64,000 nt of DNA from Glaciecola nitratireducens FR1064 (GCF_000226565.1 NC_016041.1:2480001-2544000); one strand, 5' to 3'; positions 1-10,328 are shown, numbered from the stretch's first letter. Numbers and translations are program-made. The notes: generated by a model not told the origin, from the letters alone.

Positions 1-294
1 GCAAGGCTCGCCGCCAGTTAATACAATATGTTTTGCAACGTACCCTTGTGTGTCAAAAAGCGTAAACAACGATTCTGTCGTCGCAGAAAACCACTCAGAC
101 GATTCGTAGTTCTGCTGCATTACGTTAGCAACCGTTGTTTCTTCTTCTAAGCTGATTTCCCAAGTATGTTTTGTGTCGCACCACGAGCACCCAACCGGGC
201 AACCTTGCAGTCTGACGAAAATCGATGGCACTCCAGTAAACGAGCCTTCACCTTGCAGAGACTCAAACACTTCGTTTACTTTTAAGTTTTGCAC
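1..294 (-). CDS. queE: QueE, 7-carboxy-7-deazaguanine synthase (partial, 3' end outside window)
   Basis: Radical SAM enzyme of queuosine/preQ0 synthesis that turns carboxy-tetrahydropterin into 7-carboxy-7-deazaguanine. About 98 N-terminal residues are present and the rest runs off the left edge. The first residues read MQNLKVNEVFESLQGEGSFT, followed by the QueE-type radical SAM cysteines C32, C36 and C39 in CPVGCSWCDTKHTW and a GGEPC motif at the edge. The start is a GTG at 294. It has an AGTAGG-like ribosome site upstream, an in-frame TAG four codons before it, and it aligns with the start of E. coli QueE as I recall it. The gene diverges from queC, the next-acting enzyme, and the 89-bp gap probably holds both promoters. 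Confidence 0.93.
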   Translation of the reverse strand, partial: MQNLKVNEVFESLQGEGSFTGVPSIFVRLQGCPVGCSWCDTKHTWEISLEEETTVANVMQQNYESSEWFSATTESLFTLFDTQGYVAKHIVLTGGEPC

Positions 295-383
295 AATAAC
301 AACCTACTTCTTATTCGAATACAGTTGGGATTTTAACAGGGATCGCTTAGAATCAGCACCGTTTTTTTAAAGGAGAATGCCAA

Positions 384-1043
384 ATGTCAGCGAAAGTTGT
401 CGTCATCTATTCAGGCGGTATGGATTCATATACTGTTCTCAACAAAGCCATGCAGCAGGGATATGATGTGCATGCAGTATCTTTCAACTATGGACAAAGA
501 CATAGCAAAGAGCTACTTTTTGCGAAAAAGGTCTGTGAGCAACATAAAATCGAGCATAAAATTGTAGATATTAGCTCAATAAATCAACTCATCGGCGGCT
601 CTGCATTAACTGACGATATTGACGTACCTGAGGGACATTACGAAGAAGAGAGCATGAAAACAACCGTAGTGCCGAATCGTAACATGATTATGCTGTCGAT
701 GGCCGTAGGTTATGCGGTTTCGATCGAAGCCGAAGCCGTGTATTTCGGCGCCCACTCTGGTGATCATGCGATATATCCAGATTGCAGAACCGAATTTGTT
801 GATGCGATGAATGATGTATGTAAAATCGCGAACTATCAAGCGGTTGAAGTAAGAGCACCCTATTTGGCGGCAAGTAAAATTGATATCCTTAGGGATGGCT
901 TGGCAATGAACTTAGACTATGCAGACACATGGACCTGCTACAATGGCCAAGAGAGAGCCTGCGGACGCTGCGGTGCATGTCAAGAGAGGCTGGAAGCATT
1001 TGCTGAAAACAACACCGTTGATCCAATTGCATATCAGGACTAA
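384..1043 (+). CDS. queC: QueC, 7-cyano-7-deazaguanine (preQ0) synthase
   Basis: ATP-dependent cytosolic enzyme that converts 7-carboxy-7-deazaguanine to preQ0, a precursor of tRNA queuosine. The 219-residue length is normal. The PP-loop SGGMDS lies at residues 10-15, and the C-terminal zinc site has four cysteines at 185, 193, 196 and 199 with the usual C-x7-C-x2-C-x2-C spacing. An AAAGGAGAA ribosome site sits 8 nt before the ATG. It diverges from queE. I see no preQ1 riboswitch in the 89-bp gap. Confidence 0.97.
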   Translation: MSAKVVVIYSGGMDSYTVLNKAMQQGYDVHAVSFNYGQRHSKELLFAKKVCEQHKIEHKIVDISSINQLIGGSALTDDIDVPEGHYEEESMKTTVVPNRNMIMLSMAVGYAVSIEAEAVYFGAHSGDHAIYPDCRTEFVDAMNDVCKIANYQAVEVRAPYLAASKIDILRDGLAMNLDYADTWTCYNGQERACGRCGACQERLEAFAENNTVDPIAYQD

Positions 1044-1045
1044 AA

Positions 1046-1084
1046 CTAAAAAACCTCCGTTAGCATTTAGTACTAGCGGAGGTT
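1046..1084 (-). terminator. Rho-independent terminator of the LysR gene
   Basis: Twelve-base arms, AACCTCCGTTAG (1052-1063) and CTAGCGGAGGTT (1073-1084), pair with one G-T pair around a 9-base loop. On the minus strand the stem is followed by TTTTTAGTTTTAG. On the plus strand no T tract follows, so it serves the minus-strand LysR gene and would only block queC readthrough weakly. Confidence 0.8.
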
Positions 1085-1121
1085 AAGCTCATTCTATAGC
1101 TGCCATCTTAAATACTAATAT

Positions 1122-2051
1122 TTACTTCTGGCTTTCAGAAATGAAGTACTCTAATTCTTTGATACAGTGACGCAGCACAGGATTAAGTCTGGTGTTTTTT
1201 CCATTCATTACAAACAGCTCGTGACTGAACGGGAACAATGATCCTTTGCATATTGGCACCAAGCCTGTGGCAGCACCCTGCTCTTTGGCTATATAATCTG
1301 GCAATAGGCCAACGTACTCACCGGTCATAACTGCAGCCATGCAAACATCATATGAATCTGAGAATGTTTGAATCGCGAGTCTTCTCTCACCACTGATATA
1401 GTTTACCGATGACAATCCGGACATACCAATAGCTGGAAAGTCTTCAATCCTAACGTTATCCGGAAGCGCATCAGCTTCTCGATACTTCGCTAATGGATGC
1501 GTTGGAGAGCAGTAAAGGCGACCTTTACAATGCACTCCGGTGGAGTGAAATGTCACTGACTCAGGTTTAACCATGTCGTACGTAGAGAGCACTAAGTGGC
1601 ACTCGCCCGATAACGCAACATGCTCAACTTCGTTATATAAACGCGTTTGGATATTAACGTGAATGTCGTCAAACTTTTTCATTGTGCTCTTAACGGCTTT
1701 ACTCACCGCTAATTGCATCGACGTAGCCAGCCCAGCCATGAGCACCAAGGTGATGTGACCGCTGTAGTCGTCATGTAAGCTTTTTAAATTGAATACAAAG
1801 TTATCGAAGGCGTTGAAGATACGTTTAGTTTCTTGAAAAACGACTTCCCCCTCTTTTGTCATTTGAAAACCACCGCGCCCGCGATGACACAAAACCAGGT
1901 CTAGTCTTTCTTCCAGTTTCTTAATTGCTGCGCTAATATTTGGACGTTGCATTCTTAGCACCGGCTCTGCTGCCGTAAAGCCATTGCAGGAAGCAACAGC
2001 GTAAAAAACGCGCAACAATTTAATATCAGATTCTTGTAAACGATTTAACAT
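1122..2051 (-). CDS. LysR-family transcriptional regulator
   Basis: A 309-residue protein with the normal LysR layout. There is an N-terminal winged helix-turn-helix (about residues 8-66, with the recognition segment around MQRPNISAAIKKLEE), a linker helix, and an effector-binding domain from about residue 92. The helix lacks the common S-x-S-A-L-S-x-x-I wording but keeps ISAAIKKLEERL and the following hydrophobic pattern. It stands alone: the gene beyond its 3' end (queC) runs convergently, and 570 bp of non-coding DNA lies on its 5' side. No target gene is adjacent, so neither the effector nor the regulon can be named. Confidence 0.88.
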   Translation of the reverse strand: MLNRLQESDIKLLRVFYAVASCNGFTAAEPVLRMQRPNISAAIKKLEERLDLVLCHRGRGGFQMTKEGEVVFQETKRIFNAFDNFVFNLKSLHDDYSGHITLVLMAGLATSMQLAVSKAVKSTMKKFDDIHVNIQTRLYNEVEHVALSGECHLVLSTYDMVKPESVTFHSTGVHCKGRLYCSPTHPLAKYREADALPDNVRIEDFPAIGMSGLSSVNYISGERRLAIQTFSDSYDVCMAAVMTGEYVGLLPDYIAKEQGAATGLVPICKGSLFPFSHELFVMNGKNTRLNPVLRHCIKELEYFISESQK

Positions 2052-2622
2052 ATATCCACCGCATTAGGTATAATTGCTCATACTACTTCTCGACATACTA
2101 TTCAATGTTTGTCAGTTTTACAATCAATTTGTTATTGATTTGTATAACTTTACAACTATTGACTGTATCTGTCCGTGTAACTAACGCATAAATATGAGTA
2201 AAACTAGCTTATGAGCGACATTCCAATCTGCTCATATTTATCCGTAAATTAGCAGTTTATGCCAAAACTGCTCAACATCCTTGCTAGCGCGATGCACCTG
2301 CAATATTGCTACTTGCTAATTATTAGTAAACAAAGGTCTTGATTATGAACGTTTCAAGAAAACACACTTTTGTACTAAAGTGTATATTCGTCTGAATCGC
2401 TTTGTTAATAGAAAAGTATAATACATTAAACGCTTTAGTTTTCAAGACACTTAAACGCTAGTTTAGCGTTGCTTGATGGTTTCAGCGGTCAATGTATTTA
2501 TTGTGGTATCTCAGCTAATGTCACAAACGACGCAAACAGCAATAGGCGTCGATGTGTCATAACCGCGCTTAATTGAAGTCTGAGTCATACTGTTCGAGAA
2601 ACGTAATAAAAAGCAACAAGTG
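2052..2622. other. Non-coding gap between uvrB 3' end and the LysR gene
   Basis: It holds the LysR promoter region, with a perfect inverted repeat at 2122-2140, and a short hairpin-forming repeat, AACGCTA-GTT-TAGCGTT, near 2454-2470. No convincing terminator for uvrB and no small gene with a ribosome site was seen. Confidence 0.6.
2122..2140. promoter_or_regulatory. Inverted repeat, candidate LysR operator
   Basis: The arms AATCAAT and ATTGATT are perfect and separated by five bases. The repeat lies about 70 bp upstream of the LysR start codon. LysR regulators commonly bind AT-rich dyads upstream of their own gene, so this is a reasonable autoregulatory site, but it is inferred from position and symmetry only. 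Confidence 0.35.
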
Positions 2623-4638
2623 TTAAGAGAGTTTTAGTATTTCAGCGCGAAGCGTTTCAACCTCATCGCGCAATGACGCTGCTTTTTCAAACTCAAGGTC
2701 CCTTGCCGCTTCGAACATTTGTTTCTCTATTTCAGCCACTTTGCCCATTAGCTGAGTCGCATTCATCGCTTTATAAGTTTTTTCTTTTTCCGCAATTTTA
2801 CGCAATCTAACCTTGCCCGATGCAGGATGGTTGGTATCACCAAGATCCATAATATCAGTAATAGGCTTGTTCAATGCATGCGGAGTGATCCCATGCTTTT
2901 CGTTGTAAGCAACTTGCTTGGCACGCCTGCGGTCAGTTTCATCCATGGCTCGCTGCATTGACCCAGTTATCCTGTCAGCGTACAAAATTGCTTTCCCGTT
3001 GATATGGCGCGCAGCTCTTCCCATTGTTTGGATTAGCGATTTTTCAGCTCTCAAAAAGCCTTCTTTATCCGCATCTAATATGGCAACTAAAGAGACTTCT
3101 GGCATATCCAAGCCCTCACGCAACAGGTTAATACCCACCAACACATCAAACTTACCAATACGTAAGTCACGAATAATCTCTATTCTTTCTACGGTATCGA
3201 TGTCTGAATGAAGATATCGTACTTTCACACCATGCTCGTTCAAATATTCGCTTAAGTCTTCAGCCATCCTCTTCGTTAACGTTGTAATAAGAACCCTTTC
3301 ATTTACCGCAACGCGTTTACCAATCTCAGAGAGAACATCATCTACCTGCGTAGCCACCGGACGGATCTCTATAGGCGGATCAATTAAGCCCGTTGGTCGA
3401 ACAACTTGTTCTACAATGTCGCCGTCGCACTTTTCTAGCTCATAATTACCCGGTGTGGCTGACACATAAATGGTTTGTGGCGAAATATGTTCAAACTCTT
3501 CAAATTTGAGAGGTCGATTGTCCATCGCTGACGGCAACCTAAATCCGAACTCTACAAGCGTTTCTTTTCTAGAACGATCCCCTTTGTACATTGCCCCAAT
3601 TTGCGACACCGTGACGTGGGACTCATCAATAAAGATGAGTCCATCTGATGGAAAATAATCTAACAGCGTTGGTGGTGGCTCGCCCGGTGCTCTTCCCGAC
3701 AAATAGCGACTATAATTCTCAATACCGGAACAATAGCCAAGCTCCAGCATCATTTCGATATCAAATTGAGTTCGCTGACTAATACGCTGTTCTTCAATCA
3801 GCTTATGATTTGCTTTAAGGTTTTCGCGTCGTTCTTTTAGCTCTTCCTTAATTCTATCGATTGCGGCAACAATTTTTTCACGTGGCGTTACGTAGTGCGT
3901 TTTTGGAAACACAGTGGTGCGCACCACCTTTTTATCAACCGCACCGGTTAACGGGTCAAATAAACTAATCGATTCAATCTCTTCGTCGAACAGCTCCACT
4001 CTGACAGCTTGCTTCTCAGAATCAGCCGGAAAGATATCGATCACATCACCGCGCACTCGGAAGCTGCCTCGTTCAAAAGCAATATCGTTACGCTTATATT
4101 GAAGTTCAGCGAGACGTCTAAGAATATCGCGCTGGTCCATAATATCGCCCTGGCGCAAATGCAATAGCATTTTCATATAGCTTTTCGGATCACCCAAGCC
4201 ATATATAGCGGAAACCGAGGCAATGATGATTACATCGCGACGCTCCATCAGTGCTTTTGTTGCAGATAAACGCATTTGTTCTATATGATCATTAATCGAA
4301 GCGTCCTTCTCTATGAAGGTATCTGTGCTGGGCACATATGCTTCTGGTTGATAATAATCGTAGTAGGAAACAAAATACTCTACCGCATTATTTGGGAAAA
4401 ACTCTTTCATTTCACCATATAGCTGCGCCGCTAATGTTTTGTTATGCGCCATTATCAATGTGGGTCTCTGAACCTGAGAAATTACGTTGGCCATGGTGAA
4501 TGTTTTACCTGAACCAGTAACTCCCAAAAGTACTTGTTTTGCTAAACCAGACTCCAGCCCCTCCACAAGAGATGCTATTGCGGTAGGTTGATCACCGGCT
4601 GGCTTATAATTCGACTTTAGGGTAAAACCTTTACTCAT
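2623..4638 (-). CDS. uvrB: UvrB, excinuclease ABC subunit B
   Basis: Damage-verifying helicase-like subunit of nucleotide excision repair. UvrA loads it on DNA and it then recruits UvrC. The protein is 671 residues, as expected. Walker A GVTGSGKT is at 39-46 and the tyrosine-rich beta-hairpin ([15 protein letters not shown]) at about 92-106. A DESH helicase motif is present, and the C-terminal UVR domain ([15 protein letters not shown]) that contacts UvrC lies near residue 655. Its ATG overlaps the stop of the upstream MATE gene as ATGA (4635-4638), so translation is probably coupled and the promoter lies upstream of the MATE gene unless an internal one exists. Confidence 0.98.
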   Translation of the reverse strand: MSKGFTLKSNYKPAGDQPTAIASLVEGLESGLAKQVLLGVTGSGKTFTMANVISQVQRPTLIMAHNKTLAAQLYGEMKEFFPNNAVEYFVSYYDYYQPEAYVPSTDTFIEKDASINDHIEQMRLSATKALMERRDVIIIASVSAIYGLGDPKSYMKMLLHLRQGDIMDQRDILRRLAELQYKRNDIAFERGSFRVRGDVIDIFPADSEKQAVRVELFDEEIESISLFDPLTGAVDKKVVRTTVFPKTHYVTPREKIVAAIDRIKEELKERRENLKANHKLIEEQRISQRTQFDIEMMLELGYCSGIENYSRYLSGRAPGEPPPTLLDYFPSDGLIFIDESHVTVSQIGAMYKGDRSRKETLVEFGFRLPSAMDNRPLKFEEFEHISPQTIYVSATPGNYELEKCDGDIVEQVVRPTGLIDPPIEIRPVATQVDDVLSEIGKRVAVNERVLITTLTKRMAEDLSEYLNEHGVKVRYLHSDIDTVERIEIIRDLRIGKFDVLVGINLLREGLDMPEVSLVAILDADKEGFLRAEKSLIQTMGRAARHINGKAILYADRITGSMQRAMDETDRRRAKQVAYNEKHGITPHALNKPITDIMDLGDTNHPASGKVRLRKIAEKEKTYKAMNATQLMGKVAEIEKQMFEAARDLEFEKAASLRDEVETLRAEILKLS

Positions 4639-6020
4639 TTTTCACTTCCAAGCACTGGCGAAAAAGTTTGCAGCGCCATTTCATTCTTTAAATTTCGATT
4701 GAACCATATATACGCCAAAACCGAAGTAACAACGTTAGCAATAACACAACCCCAAAATAGCCCTATTAAGCCATATAAATAACTGCCCAATGATGCTATT
4801 GGTACATAAAATACAAATAATCTTAATATACTTAATACTAATGCCGACATCGGCTTATGCATCGCGTTAAAAGACGAATTAACCAAAATAATAATACCCT
4901 GCAGGCCATAGCCTAAAGGTACAATACAGAGAAACAAAGTGATATCACGCTTAACGCTCGCTTCTTCAGCGAATACCTGTGCGATGTAGCCAGAAAATAT
5001 CACTAAAATAACGAAAACCATAAGCTGCCATAACATGACAAACTTCGCAGCCATATCAAACGCTGTTTTGATTCGAGCTAATTTATTTGCTCCATAGTTT
5101 TGACTGATAAATGGAGGGAGTGACATAGAGAGCGCTAAAACAATAATGCTTGCCATGGATTCCAGTCGATTCCCAACTCCCCATGCAGCGACAGCCTCTG
5201 CACCATAAGTGGCCACAACAGCAGTCATTACACCGCCAGCGATAGGCGTTAGCATATTTGCTCCTGCAGCCGGCAATCCAATTTTCAAAACACCCTTTGA
5301 TGCGACAATAAACTCCTGCAAACTCAGTAAACGAGATTCGATCAACTGTCGCTTCACCGCCAATAGATAGAGTATCCATACAACACATACAGCCCACGCA
5401 ATTGCTGTTGCAATGGCCGCACCTTGAATACCCAACGCTGGCATAGGTCCCCAGCCAAAAATTAAGATAGGGTCTAATACGGCATTAATTGCTCCGCCTG
5501 CAGCCATGATAATACTCGGCGTTTTCGTGTCGCCAAAAGCTCTTAAGACTGAATTTCCGACCATGGGTATGGCTAAGAATATCCCTGCCAAATACCACGG
5601 TACCATGTAAGCCTTGATGAAAGGCATGAGGGTTTCGTCAGCCCCCATAAGCGAAAAAATGAATTCAATACTAAACACGCCAACGACTGCCAATATTCCC
5701 ACCAACAGCGCAGAGAGCATCAAAGCGCCGGTTGCAATTGTCTTTGCATGGACAGTATCACCAGAGCCAATATACTTACCGATAATCGCTGACGTACCAA
5801 TGCCTAAGCCAATATTTAGACTAATAACGGTAAATGTCACGGGAAACGTAAAACTAATGGCAGCCAGTTGTTCTGTGCCCAACATACTAACAAAAAAGGT
5901 ATCTACTATGCTGAATGTCATCAGCATGATCATGCCAACGATCATCGGAATGGTCATACTTTTTAACGTTTTCGCAATATCGCCGTTAAGCATATCTCGA
6001 TGATTGTAATTATTAGTCAC
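4635..6020 (-). CDS. MATE-family multidrug/sodium antiporter
   Basis: A 461-residue integral inner-membrane protein with about 12 hydrophobic segments in two related halves, and the MATE-type N terminus ([20 protein letters not shown] followed by a DTFFVSMLG segment). MATE proteins export cationic compounds in exchange for sodium or protons; the substrate cannot be read from sequence. It is the first gene of a two-gene unit with uvrB, with a 4-base ATGA overlap. Pairing an exporter with an excision-repair gene could couple toxin efflux to repair of the damage, but it may be only positional. Confidence 0.93.
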   Translation of the reverse strand: MTNNYNHRDMLNGDIAKTLKSMTIPMIVGMIMLMTFSIVDTFFVSMLGTEQLAAISFTFPVTFTVISLNIGLGIGTSAIIGKYIGSGDTVHAKTIATGALMLSALLVGILAVVGVFSIEFIFSLMGADETLMPFIKAYMVPWYLAGIFLAIPMVGNSVLRAFGDTKTPSIIMAAGGAINAVLDPILIFGWGPMPALGIQGAAIATAIAWAVCVVWILYLLAVKRQLIESRLLSLQEFIVASKGVLKIGLPAAGANMLTPIAGGVMTAVVATYGAEAVAAWGVGNRLESMASIIVLALSMSLPPFISQNYGANKLARIKTAFDMAAKFVMLWQLMVFVILVIFSGYIAQVFAEEASVKRDITLFLCIVPLGYGLQGIIILVNSSFNAMHKPMSALVLSILRLFVFYVPIASLGSYLYGLIGLFWGCVIANVVTSVLAYIWFNRNLKNEMALQTFSPVLGSEK

Positions 6021-6409
6021 TGCGTGCCGTCATTTTGTTCTCATTGGATTTAGTATGATAAGAGATCTCGAGCCTTTTTACTCTTAATTAGCGTTTTTAG
6101 TTTGCTTTTTTATAGTCTGTCTTTTTATCAGCACGAAACTGATAGATTTCTATGCCGTCAACAAATAGTCCCAAGCCATTGATTATTGCCCTAAAAAACG
6201 TCAATAAACTGTCATAAAGCGCCTTTTATTTATAAAACAATGAAGTAATACACAGGCATTGAGAAAAATAGTCGCTGTCAACCATTAAAAATAGCGACTA
6301 ACAACTACAAAGCTATCCAGTTGTTTTTATTAACTTTTTTTATTTTTACATTTTTCAGGTGATTTCTATTGACAAAATTTGATTAAGCTAGGCTTTTAGT
6401 TTAAGCCTT

Positions 6410-6444
6410 TAATCCACATACTTATCCACAGATCTAGTGGATAA
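6410..6444. promoter_or_regulatory. Cluster of three DnaA boxes (DARS1-like candidate)
   Basis: Three nine-base boxes lie within 35 bp: TAATCCACA (6410-6418, plus), TTATCCACA (6422-6430, plus, perfect consensus) and TTATCCACT (6436-6444, minus strand). The second and third form a near-perfect dyad with seven bases between the arms. In E. coli the DnaA-reactivating sequence DARS1 is a cluster of three DnaA boxes in the intergenic region upstream of uvrB. This cluster is upstream of the MATE-uvrB unit, so position and content both fit. It could instead be a DnaA-regulated promoter element. Confidence 0.6.
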
Positions 6445-6613
6445 CTAACTGCGCCCTAATAGTGACGGTCGCTAACGGCTTTTTGTCAAAAATTTATGTA
6501 AGTTACCACTAACCTTTGGGGCATTTTAGTTGCGCTATCACCTTATAAACAACTGGCTATATTAACAGTAGTCAAAGTAATTTTAATAACTTTTTGACCT
6601 AATAAAACAGTTA

Positions 6614-6626
6614 AATCAATAAATTG
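6614..6626 (+). promoter_or_regulatory. Match to IHF consensus
   Basis: The 13 bases AATCAATAAATTG match WATCAANNNNTTR exactly and lie about 170 bp from the DnaA boxes. Such matches are common by chance in DNA this AT-rich, so the support is weak. Confidence 0.25.
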
Positions 6627-6809
6627 GAAATAAAAAATATAGTTATCATTTACTCTATAAAAAAGACGGATAGTTATTTCCAACATTATCATTAATTTAG
6701 TACACGAAGTGCCGAACCAGACATAGAACTACATCAACAAATCGCAACACCCTAACTGCTCACTTTATAAGCAAACGAAAATTAAACGGTAAAAAAGCTG
6801 AGAACATTG

Positions 6810-6838
6810 TTGACACAGCAGCCTTACGTCATTAATAT
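6810..6838 (+). promoter_or_regulatory. Sigma-70 promoter of the tRNA-Asn pair
   Basis: TTGACA (6810-6815), a 17-base spacer and TAATAT (6833-6838) form an almost ideal promoter ending 20 bp before the first tRNA. A GC-rich discriminator (CCGCATCCG) follows, as is usual for stringently controlled stable-RNA promoters. Confidence 0.8.
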
Positions 6839-6858
6839 CCGCATCCGTTAAAAGCAGG

Positions 6859-6935
6859 TCCCCCTTAGCTCAGTTGGTTAGAGCGACGGACTGTTAATCC
6901 GCAGGTCCCCCGTTCGAGTCGGGGAGGGGGAGCCA
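6859..6935 (+). tRNA. tRNA-Asn (anticodon GTT), copy 1
   Basis: A 77-base cloverleaf. Acceptor arms are TCCCCCT and AGGGGGA, the anticodon loop is CTGTTAA with GTT at 6893-6895, the T loop is GTTCGAGTC-type, and the CCA is encoded. The sequence is identical to the second copy 22 bp downstream. Confidence 0.97.
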
Positions 6936-6957
6936 CTTTTAACGATACAGCACCTGT

Positions 6958-7034
6958 TCCCCCTTAGCTCAGTTGGTTAGAGCGACGGACTGTTAATCCG
7001 CAGGTCCCCCGTTCGAGTCGGGGAGGGGGAGCCA
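6958..7034 (+). tRNA. tRNA-Asn (anticodon GTT), copy 2
   Basis: An identical 77-base copy of the preceding tRNA with encoded CCA. No separate promoter fits in the 22-bp spacer, so it is probably processed from the same transcript. The flanking bases differ, so the identity is confined to the tRNA itself. Confidence 0.97.
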
Positions 7035-7298
7035 ATTTCTCCTGGTGTTGTTCACACAATCGCAATACTTAGTAGTATCTTTCGCTTCGTTTCAGTTTAT
7101 ATACACACATCCAACACAATCCTGTTATACAAGTTGTTAAACGCGCTGGAAAAAGCGATAATATTAGCAATTTTAAGGGAAGCTTTTATTTCGCGATGCA
7201 AATAGTCAGTTAGTGCTGTCAGGCAAAGCAATATTCTTTGATAAAAAAATTAAAACTTTATATTTATCAACAACATAAGACAAAAGAATGATAGGTAA

Positions 7299-7877
7299 AT
7301 GACCGAAATAATACTTTTATTAATTGGAACTGTGCTAGTCAATAACTTTGTCCTTGTACAATTTCTAGGCTTGTGCCCATTTATGGGAGTTTCAGGGAAG
7401 CTCGAAACGGCTATAGGCATGTCGATGGCGACAACATTTGTGTTAACAATTGCCTCCATGTCCAGCTATCTTGTCGAGGCCTATATTTTGACCCCACTAG
7501 GCATCGAGTATCTGCGTACCCTCAGTTTTATTCTCGTGATCGCCGTTGTCGTCCAATTCACCGAAATGGTGGTGCATAAAACGAGCCCTACTCTCTATCG
7601 ACTCCTTGGTATTTTTTTGCCGCTCATCACGACCAATTGTGCCGTTTTAGGTGTCGCTTTGTTGAATATTACTGAACAACACAATTTTATTGAGTCTATC
7701 ATGTATGGATTTGGAGCTGCGCTCGGCTTCTCTTTGGCCCTTGTACTATTTTCCGCAATGCGTGAAAGGCTGGCGGCAGCGGATGTACCTACCCCATTCA
7801 AGGGAGCATCCATAGCAATGATAACGGCAGGTTTAATGTCTTTAGCATTTATGGGCTTCACAGGGTTAGTGAAATGA
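7299..7877 (+). CDS. rsxA: RsxA/RnfA, electron transport complex membrane subunit
   Basis: A 192-residue inner-membrane subunit with six hydrophobic segments, of the NqrE/RnfA family and of E. coli RsxA length. The Rnf/Rsx complex moves electrons between NADH and ferredoxin coupled to ion transport, and in E. coli it keeps the SoxR iron-sulfur cluster reduced. Recognisable features are [12 protein letters not shown] near the N terminus and the conserved cysteine in [10 protein letters not shown]. It is the first gene of the operon; its TGA overlaps the rsxB start as ATGA. Confidence 0.96.
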   Translation: MTEIILLLIGTVLVNNFVLVQFLGLCPFMGVSGKLETAIGMSMATTFVLTIASMSSYLVEAYILTPLGIEYLRTLSFILVIAVVVQFTEMVVHKTSPTLYRLLGIFLPLITTNCAVLGVALLNITEQHNFIESIMYGFGAALGFSLALVLFSAMRERLAAADVPTPFKGASIAMITAGLMSLAFMGFTGLVK

Positions 7878-8446
7878 TGCTTACTCTACTGGCGCTTGCT
7901 GCCATTGTATTTTTAGCGCTTGTTTTTGGCGCTTTACTCGGGTTTGCCTCAATTCGCTTCAAAGTTGAGGGCGATCCACTTGTCGAGCAAATCGATGCGA
8001 TATTACCGCAAACACAATGCGGCCAGTGTGGTTATCCTGGCTGTAAGCCATACGCTGAGGCTATCGCAAATGGTGATGATATCAACAAGTGCCCCCCAGG
8101 AGGCGAAGCAACGATAAAAGAGTTAGCAACTTTAATGGGCGTTGATGCAAAACCACTTGATGCCGCTCATGGTGTCGAGGACGTTAAAAAAGTTGCATAT
8201 ATTAGAGAAGACGAATGCATAGGCTGCACAAAATGCATTCAAGCCTGTCCCGTTGACGCCATTATCGGTGCCGCAAAACAAATGCACACCGTGATTATTG
8301 ATGAGTGCACAGGTTGTGATTTATGCGTGGACCCCTGTCCGGTAGATTGTATCGATATGGTACCTGTAGCAGTAGACTCTAGTCACTGGGAATGGAAGTT
8401 TAATAAAGTACCTGTGGGTGATATACCTATCAGGCATATGTCTTAG
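7874..8446 (+). CDS. rsxB: RsxB/RnfB, iron-sulfur subunit
   Basis: A 190-residue ferredoxin-like subunit anchored by one N-terminal membrane helix (about residues 2-26). A 4Fe-4S domain follows with C49, C52, C57 and a fourth cysteine near 74 ([10 protein letters not shown] ... KCPPGG). Two ferredoxin motifs, [12 protein letters not shown] and [12 protein letters not shown], lie at about 111-122 and 141-152. It passes electrons within the Rnf/Rsx complex. It overlaps rsxA by four bases. Translation could start at either of two adjacent ATGs. Confidence 0.97.
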   Translation: MMLTLLALAAIVFLALVFGALLGFASIRFKVEGDPLVEQIDAILPQTQCGQCGYPGCKPYAEAIANGDDINKCPPGGEATIKELATLMGVDAKPLDAAHGVEDVKKVAYIREDECIGCTKCIQACPVDAIIGAAKQMHTVIIDECTGCDLCVDPCPVDCIDMVPVAVDSSHWEWKFNKVPVGDIPIRHMS

Positions 8447-8450
8447 GGGT

Positions 8451-10328
8451 ATGACCTTGTTTGCCGATTACGACGAAATTATAGAACGCATTAGTGTAAA
8501 CCAACTTTGGGATTTTCCAGGCGGGGTTCATCCTCCTCAGCAAAAAGCCTTATCTAATCAGTCGAATATTGAAACTTTACCTTTAGATAAAACCTTCTAC
8601 GTTCCCATTAAGCAGCATATTGGTGTCGACGGGAGAATAATAGTATCTGAAGGCGATAGTATATTGAAAGGACAAGCGCTTACGGCAAGCGAAGCGCCAT
8701 TTTCTGTTCCAGTGCACGCCCCAACGTCAGGCATAGTTAAAAAAGTCACAGAGCACGTTTCTGCCCACCCATCAGGCATACCTGAACTAAGCATCATTAT
8801 CGACGCTGATGGGCAAGATACATGGATCCCATTAAAGCCTGTTGCTGATTATGCGAAAACGGGTAAGTCAGAATTAATTGAGCGCATTTGCGACGCTGGC
8901 ATAAGCGGCATGGGCGGCGCAGGATTTCCAACCCACATTAAATCAAACAATACTAAGCCGCTCGAATTCCTAATCATCAATGGTATTGAATGTGAACCCT
9001 ACATTTCATCTGACGATAGACTCATGCGTGAGCATGCTTGGCAAATACGACAAGGCATTGATATTTTAGTACATATTTTGCAGCCCCGGCAGGTCATTAT
9101 TGCGGTTGAAGACAATAAGCCAGAAGCACTTGAAACAATGTCGATAGCTTGCCAGCAAAAGACAAATTATCAGGTAGTGAGTGTGCCAACAAAATATCCA
9201 GCCGGCGGCGAGAAGCAACTCGTTCAAGTGCTAACATCACGAGAAGTACCATCGGATGGCCTACCCATCGATGTTGGTTGCATTATGTATAACGTCGGAA
9301 CCTGCTACGCCATTGCTGATGCCATCGTAGAAGGAAAACCATTAATAGAACGAGTGGTAACTCTGACAGGTAAGGGTTTCAAGTCTCCAAAGAATGTATG
9401 GGCTCGTTTAGGAACGCCAATTCAGACTTTATTGAAACACGGCGATTACGATGACAGCACGCAGTCGTCACCAAGGTTTATTATGGGTGGCCCGATGATG
9501 GGGTTTACTGTGACATCGCTGCTGACGCCTATCGTGAAAATATCCAACTGCATACTGGTGCCAGCGGACAACGAACTGCCGCACCCAGATGATGAAAGAG
9601 CCTGTATTCGCTGTTCAGCTTGCTCTGATGCCTGCCCTGCATCGCTATTACCACAACAGCTATTTTGGTATAGCAAATCCAAGGAGCTTGAAAAAGCTGA
9701 AGAGTATAATCTCTTCGATTGTATTGAATGCGGTGCCTGCGCTTATGTTTGCCCAAGTGAAATACCACTTGTGCATTATTATCGCCAAGCAAAAGCGGAT
9801 ATTCGAAACCAAAGAGAAGAAAAAGAAAGGTCAGACAAAGCGAAGATACGCTTTGAGGCACGCAAAGCCAGATTACAGAAAGAAAAAGAAGAGCGCGAGG
9901 AAAAGCATAGAATTGCGGCCGAAGCACGCAAAGCTTCATTGAACAAAGATGGTGGCGCCGCTAAAGACAAAATTGCAGCAGCACTGGCAAGAGCTAAAGC
10001 GAAAAAAGAAGCCTTAGCTAAAAAACAGACCCAAAACGACGCACTAGGGGCGCCGGCTCCAGAGTCTGATAAGACGGAAGTAGCTTCTATAGACGAAGTA
10101 TCTACAGAGTCCGCATCATCACAAACATCAGCAAAAACGACGAATGAAACTGAACAAGCTAAGCCGGTGCTTAAGTCGACCGCAAACGAAAGTTCAGATA
10201 TCACTGCAGAAGAGGATGCCGAAGCAAAAGCTGCAGCAAAGAAAAAACGAGTTGCCGCAGCGGTTGCAAAAGCAAAAGCGAAAAAACTAGCAGCGAAGCA
10301 AATCAAAAAAGAGAATAACGAATCATGA
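8451..10328 (+). CDS. rsxC: RsxC/RnfC, NADH-binding iron-sulfur subunit
   Basis: Peripheral subunit that accepts electrons from NADH. I start it at ATG 8451 ([20 protein letters not shown]), which matches the start of E. coli RsxC in position. An earlier in-frame GTG at 8418 lies inside rsxB. The 625 residues hold the SLBB/NAD-binding part ([15 protein letters not shown] near residue 160) and two 4Fe-4S motifs, [12 protein letters not shown] and [12 protein letters not shown], near residues 385 and 424. A charged Ala/Lys/Glu-rich tail follows from about 450 with repeated AKAKK-type segments. That tail is shorter than in E. coli and is the part of RsxC that varies in length between species. 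Confidence 0.95.
   Translation: MTLFADYDEIIERISVNQLWDFPGGVHPPQQKALSNQSNIETLPLDKTFYVPIKQHIGVDGRIIVSEGDSILKGQALTASEAPFSVPVHAPTSGIVKKVTEHVSAHPSGIPELSIIIDADGQDTWIPLKPVADYAKTGKSELIERICDAGISGMGGAGFPTHIKSNNTKPLEFLIINGIECEPYISSDDRLMREHAWQIRQGIDILVHILQPRQVIIAVEDNKPEALETMSIACQQKTNYQVVSVPTKYPAGGEKQLVQVLTSREVPSDGLPIDVGCIMYNVGTCYAIADAIVEGKPLIERVVTLTGKGFKSPKNVWARLGTPIQTLLKHGDYDDSTQSSPRFIMGGPMMGFTVTSLLTPIVKISNCILVPADNELPHPDDERACIRCSACSDACPASLLPQQLFWYSKSKELEKAEEYNLFDCIECGACAYVCPSEIPLVHYYRQAKADIRNQREEKERSDKAKIRFEARKARLQKEKEEREEKHRIAAEARKASLNKDGGAAKDKIAAALARAKAKKEALAKKQTQNDALGAPAPESDKTEVASIDEVSTESASSQTSAKTTNETEQAKPVLKSTANESSDITAEEDAEAKAAAKKKRVAAAVAKAKAKKLAAKQIKKENNES

Larger units (their letters stand above)
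6021..6858. other. Long AT-rich non-coding region with DnaA boxes and tRNA promoter
   Basis: About 840 bp without a credible gene on either strand. It holds the MATE-uvrB promoter region, a 7-bp inverted repeat (AGTCGCT...AGCGACT, about 6278-6301), a cluster of three DnaA boxes (6410-6444), a sequence fitting the IHF consensus (6614-6626), and the tRNA-Asn promoter at its right end. Confidence 0.65.

Noticed and set aside
295-383. preQ1 riboswitch in the queE-queC gap
   Set aside because: No preQ1-type pseudoknot sequence was recognisable in the 89 bp, and such control is not typical of these genes in gammaproteobacteria.
6614-6626. IHF site as proof of a DARS element
   Set aside because: An exact match, but expected by chance in this AT-rich DNA; kept only as a weak hint.
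9529-10306. Long minus-strand open frames inside rsxC
   Set aside because: Shadows of the Lys/Ala-rich rsxC tail, whose codon composition suppresses stops on the opposite strand.
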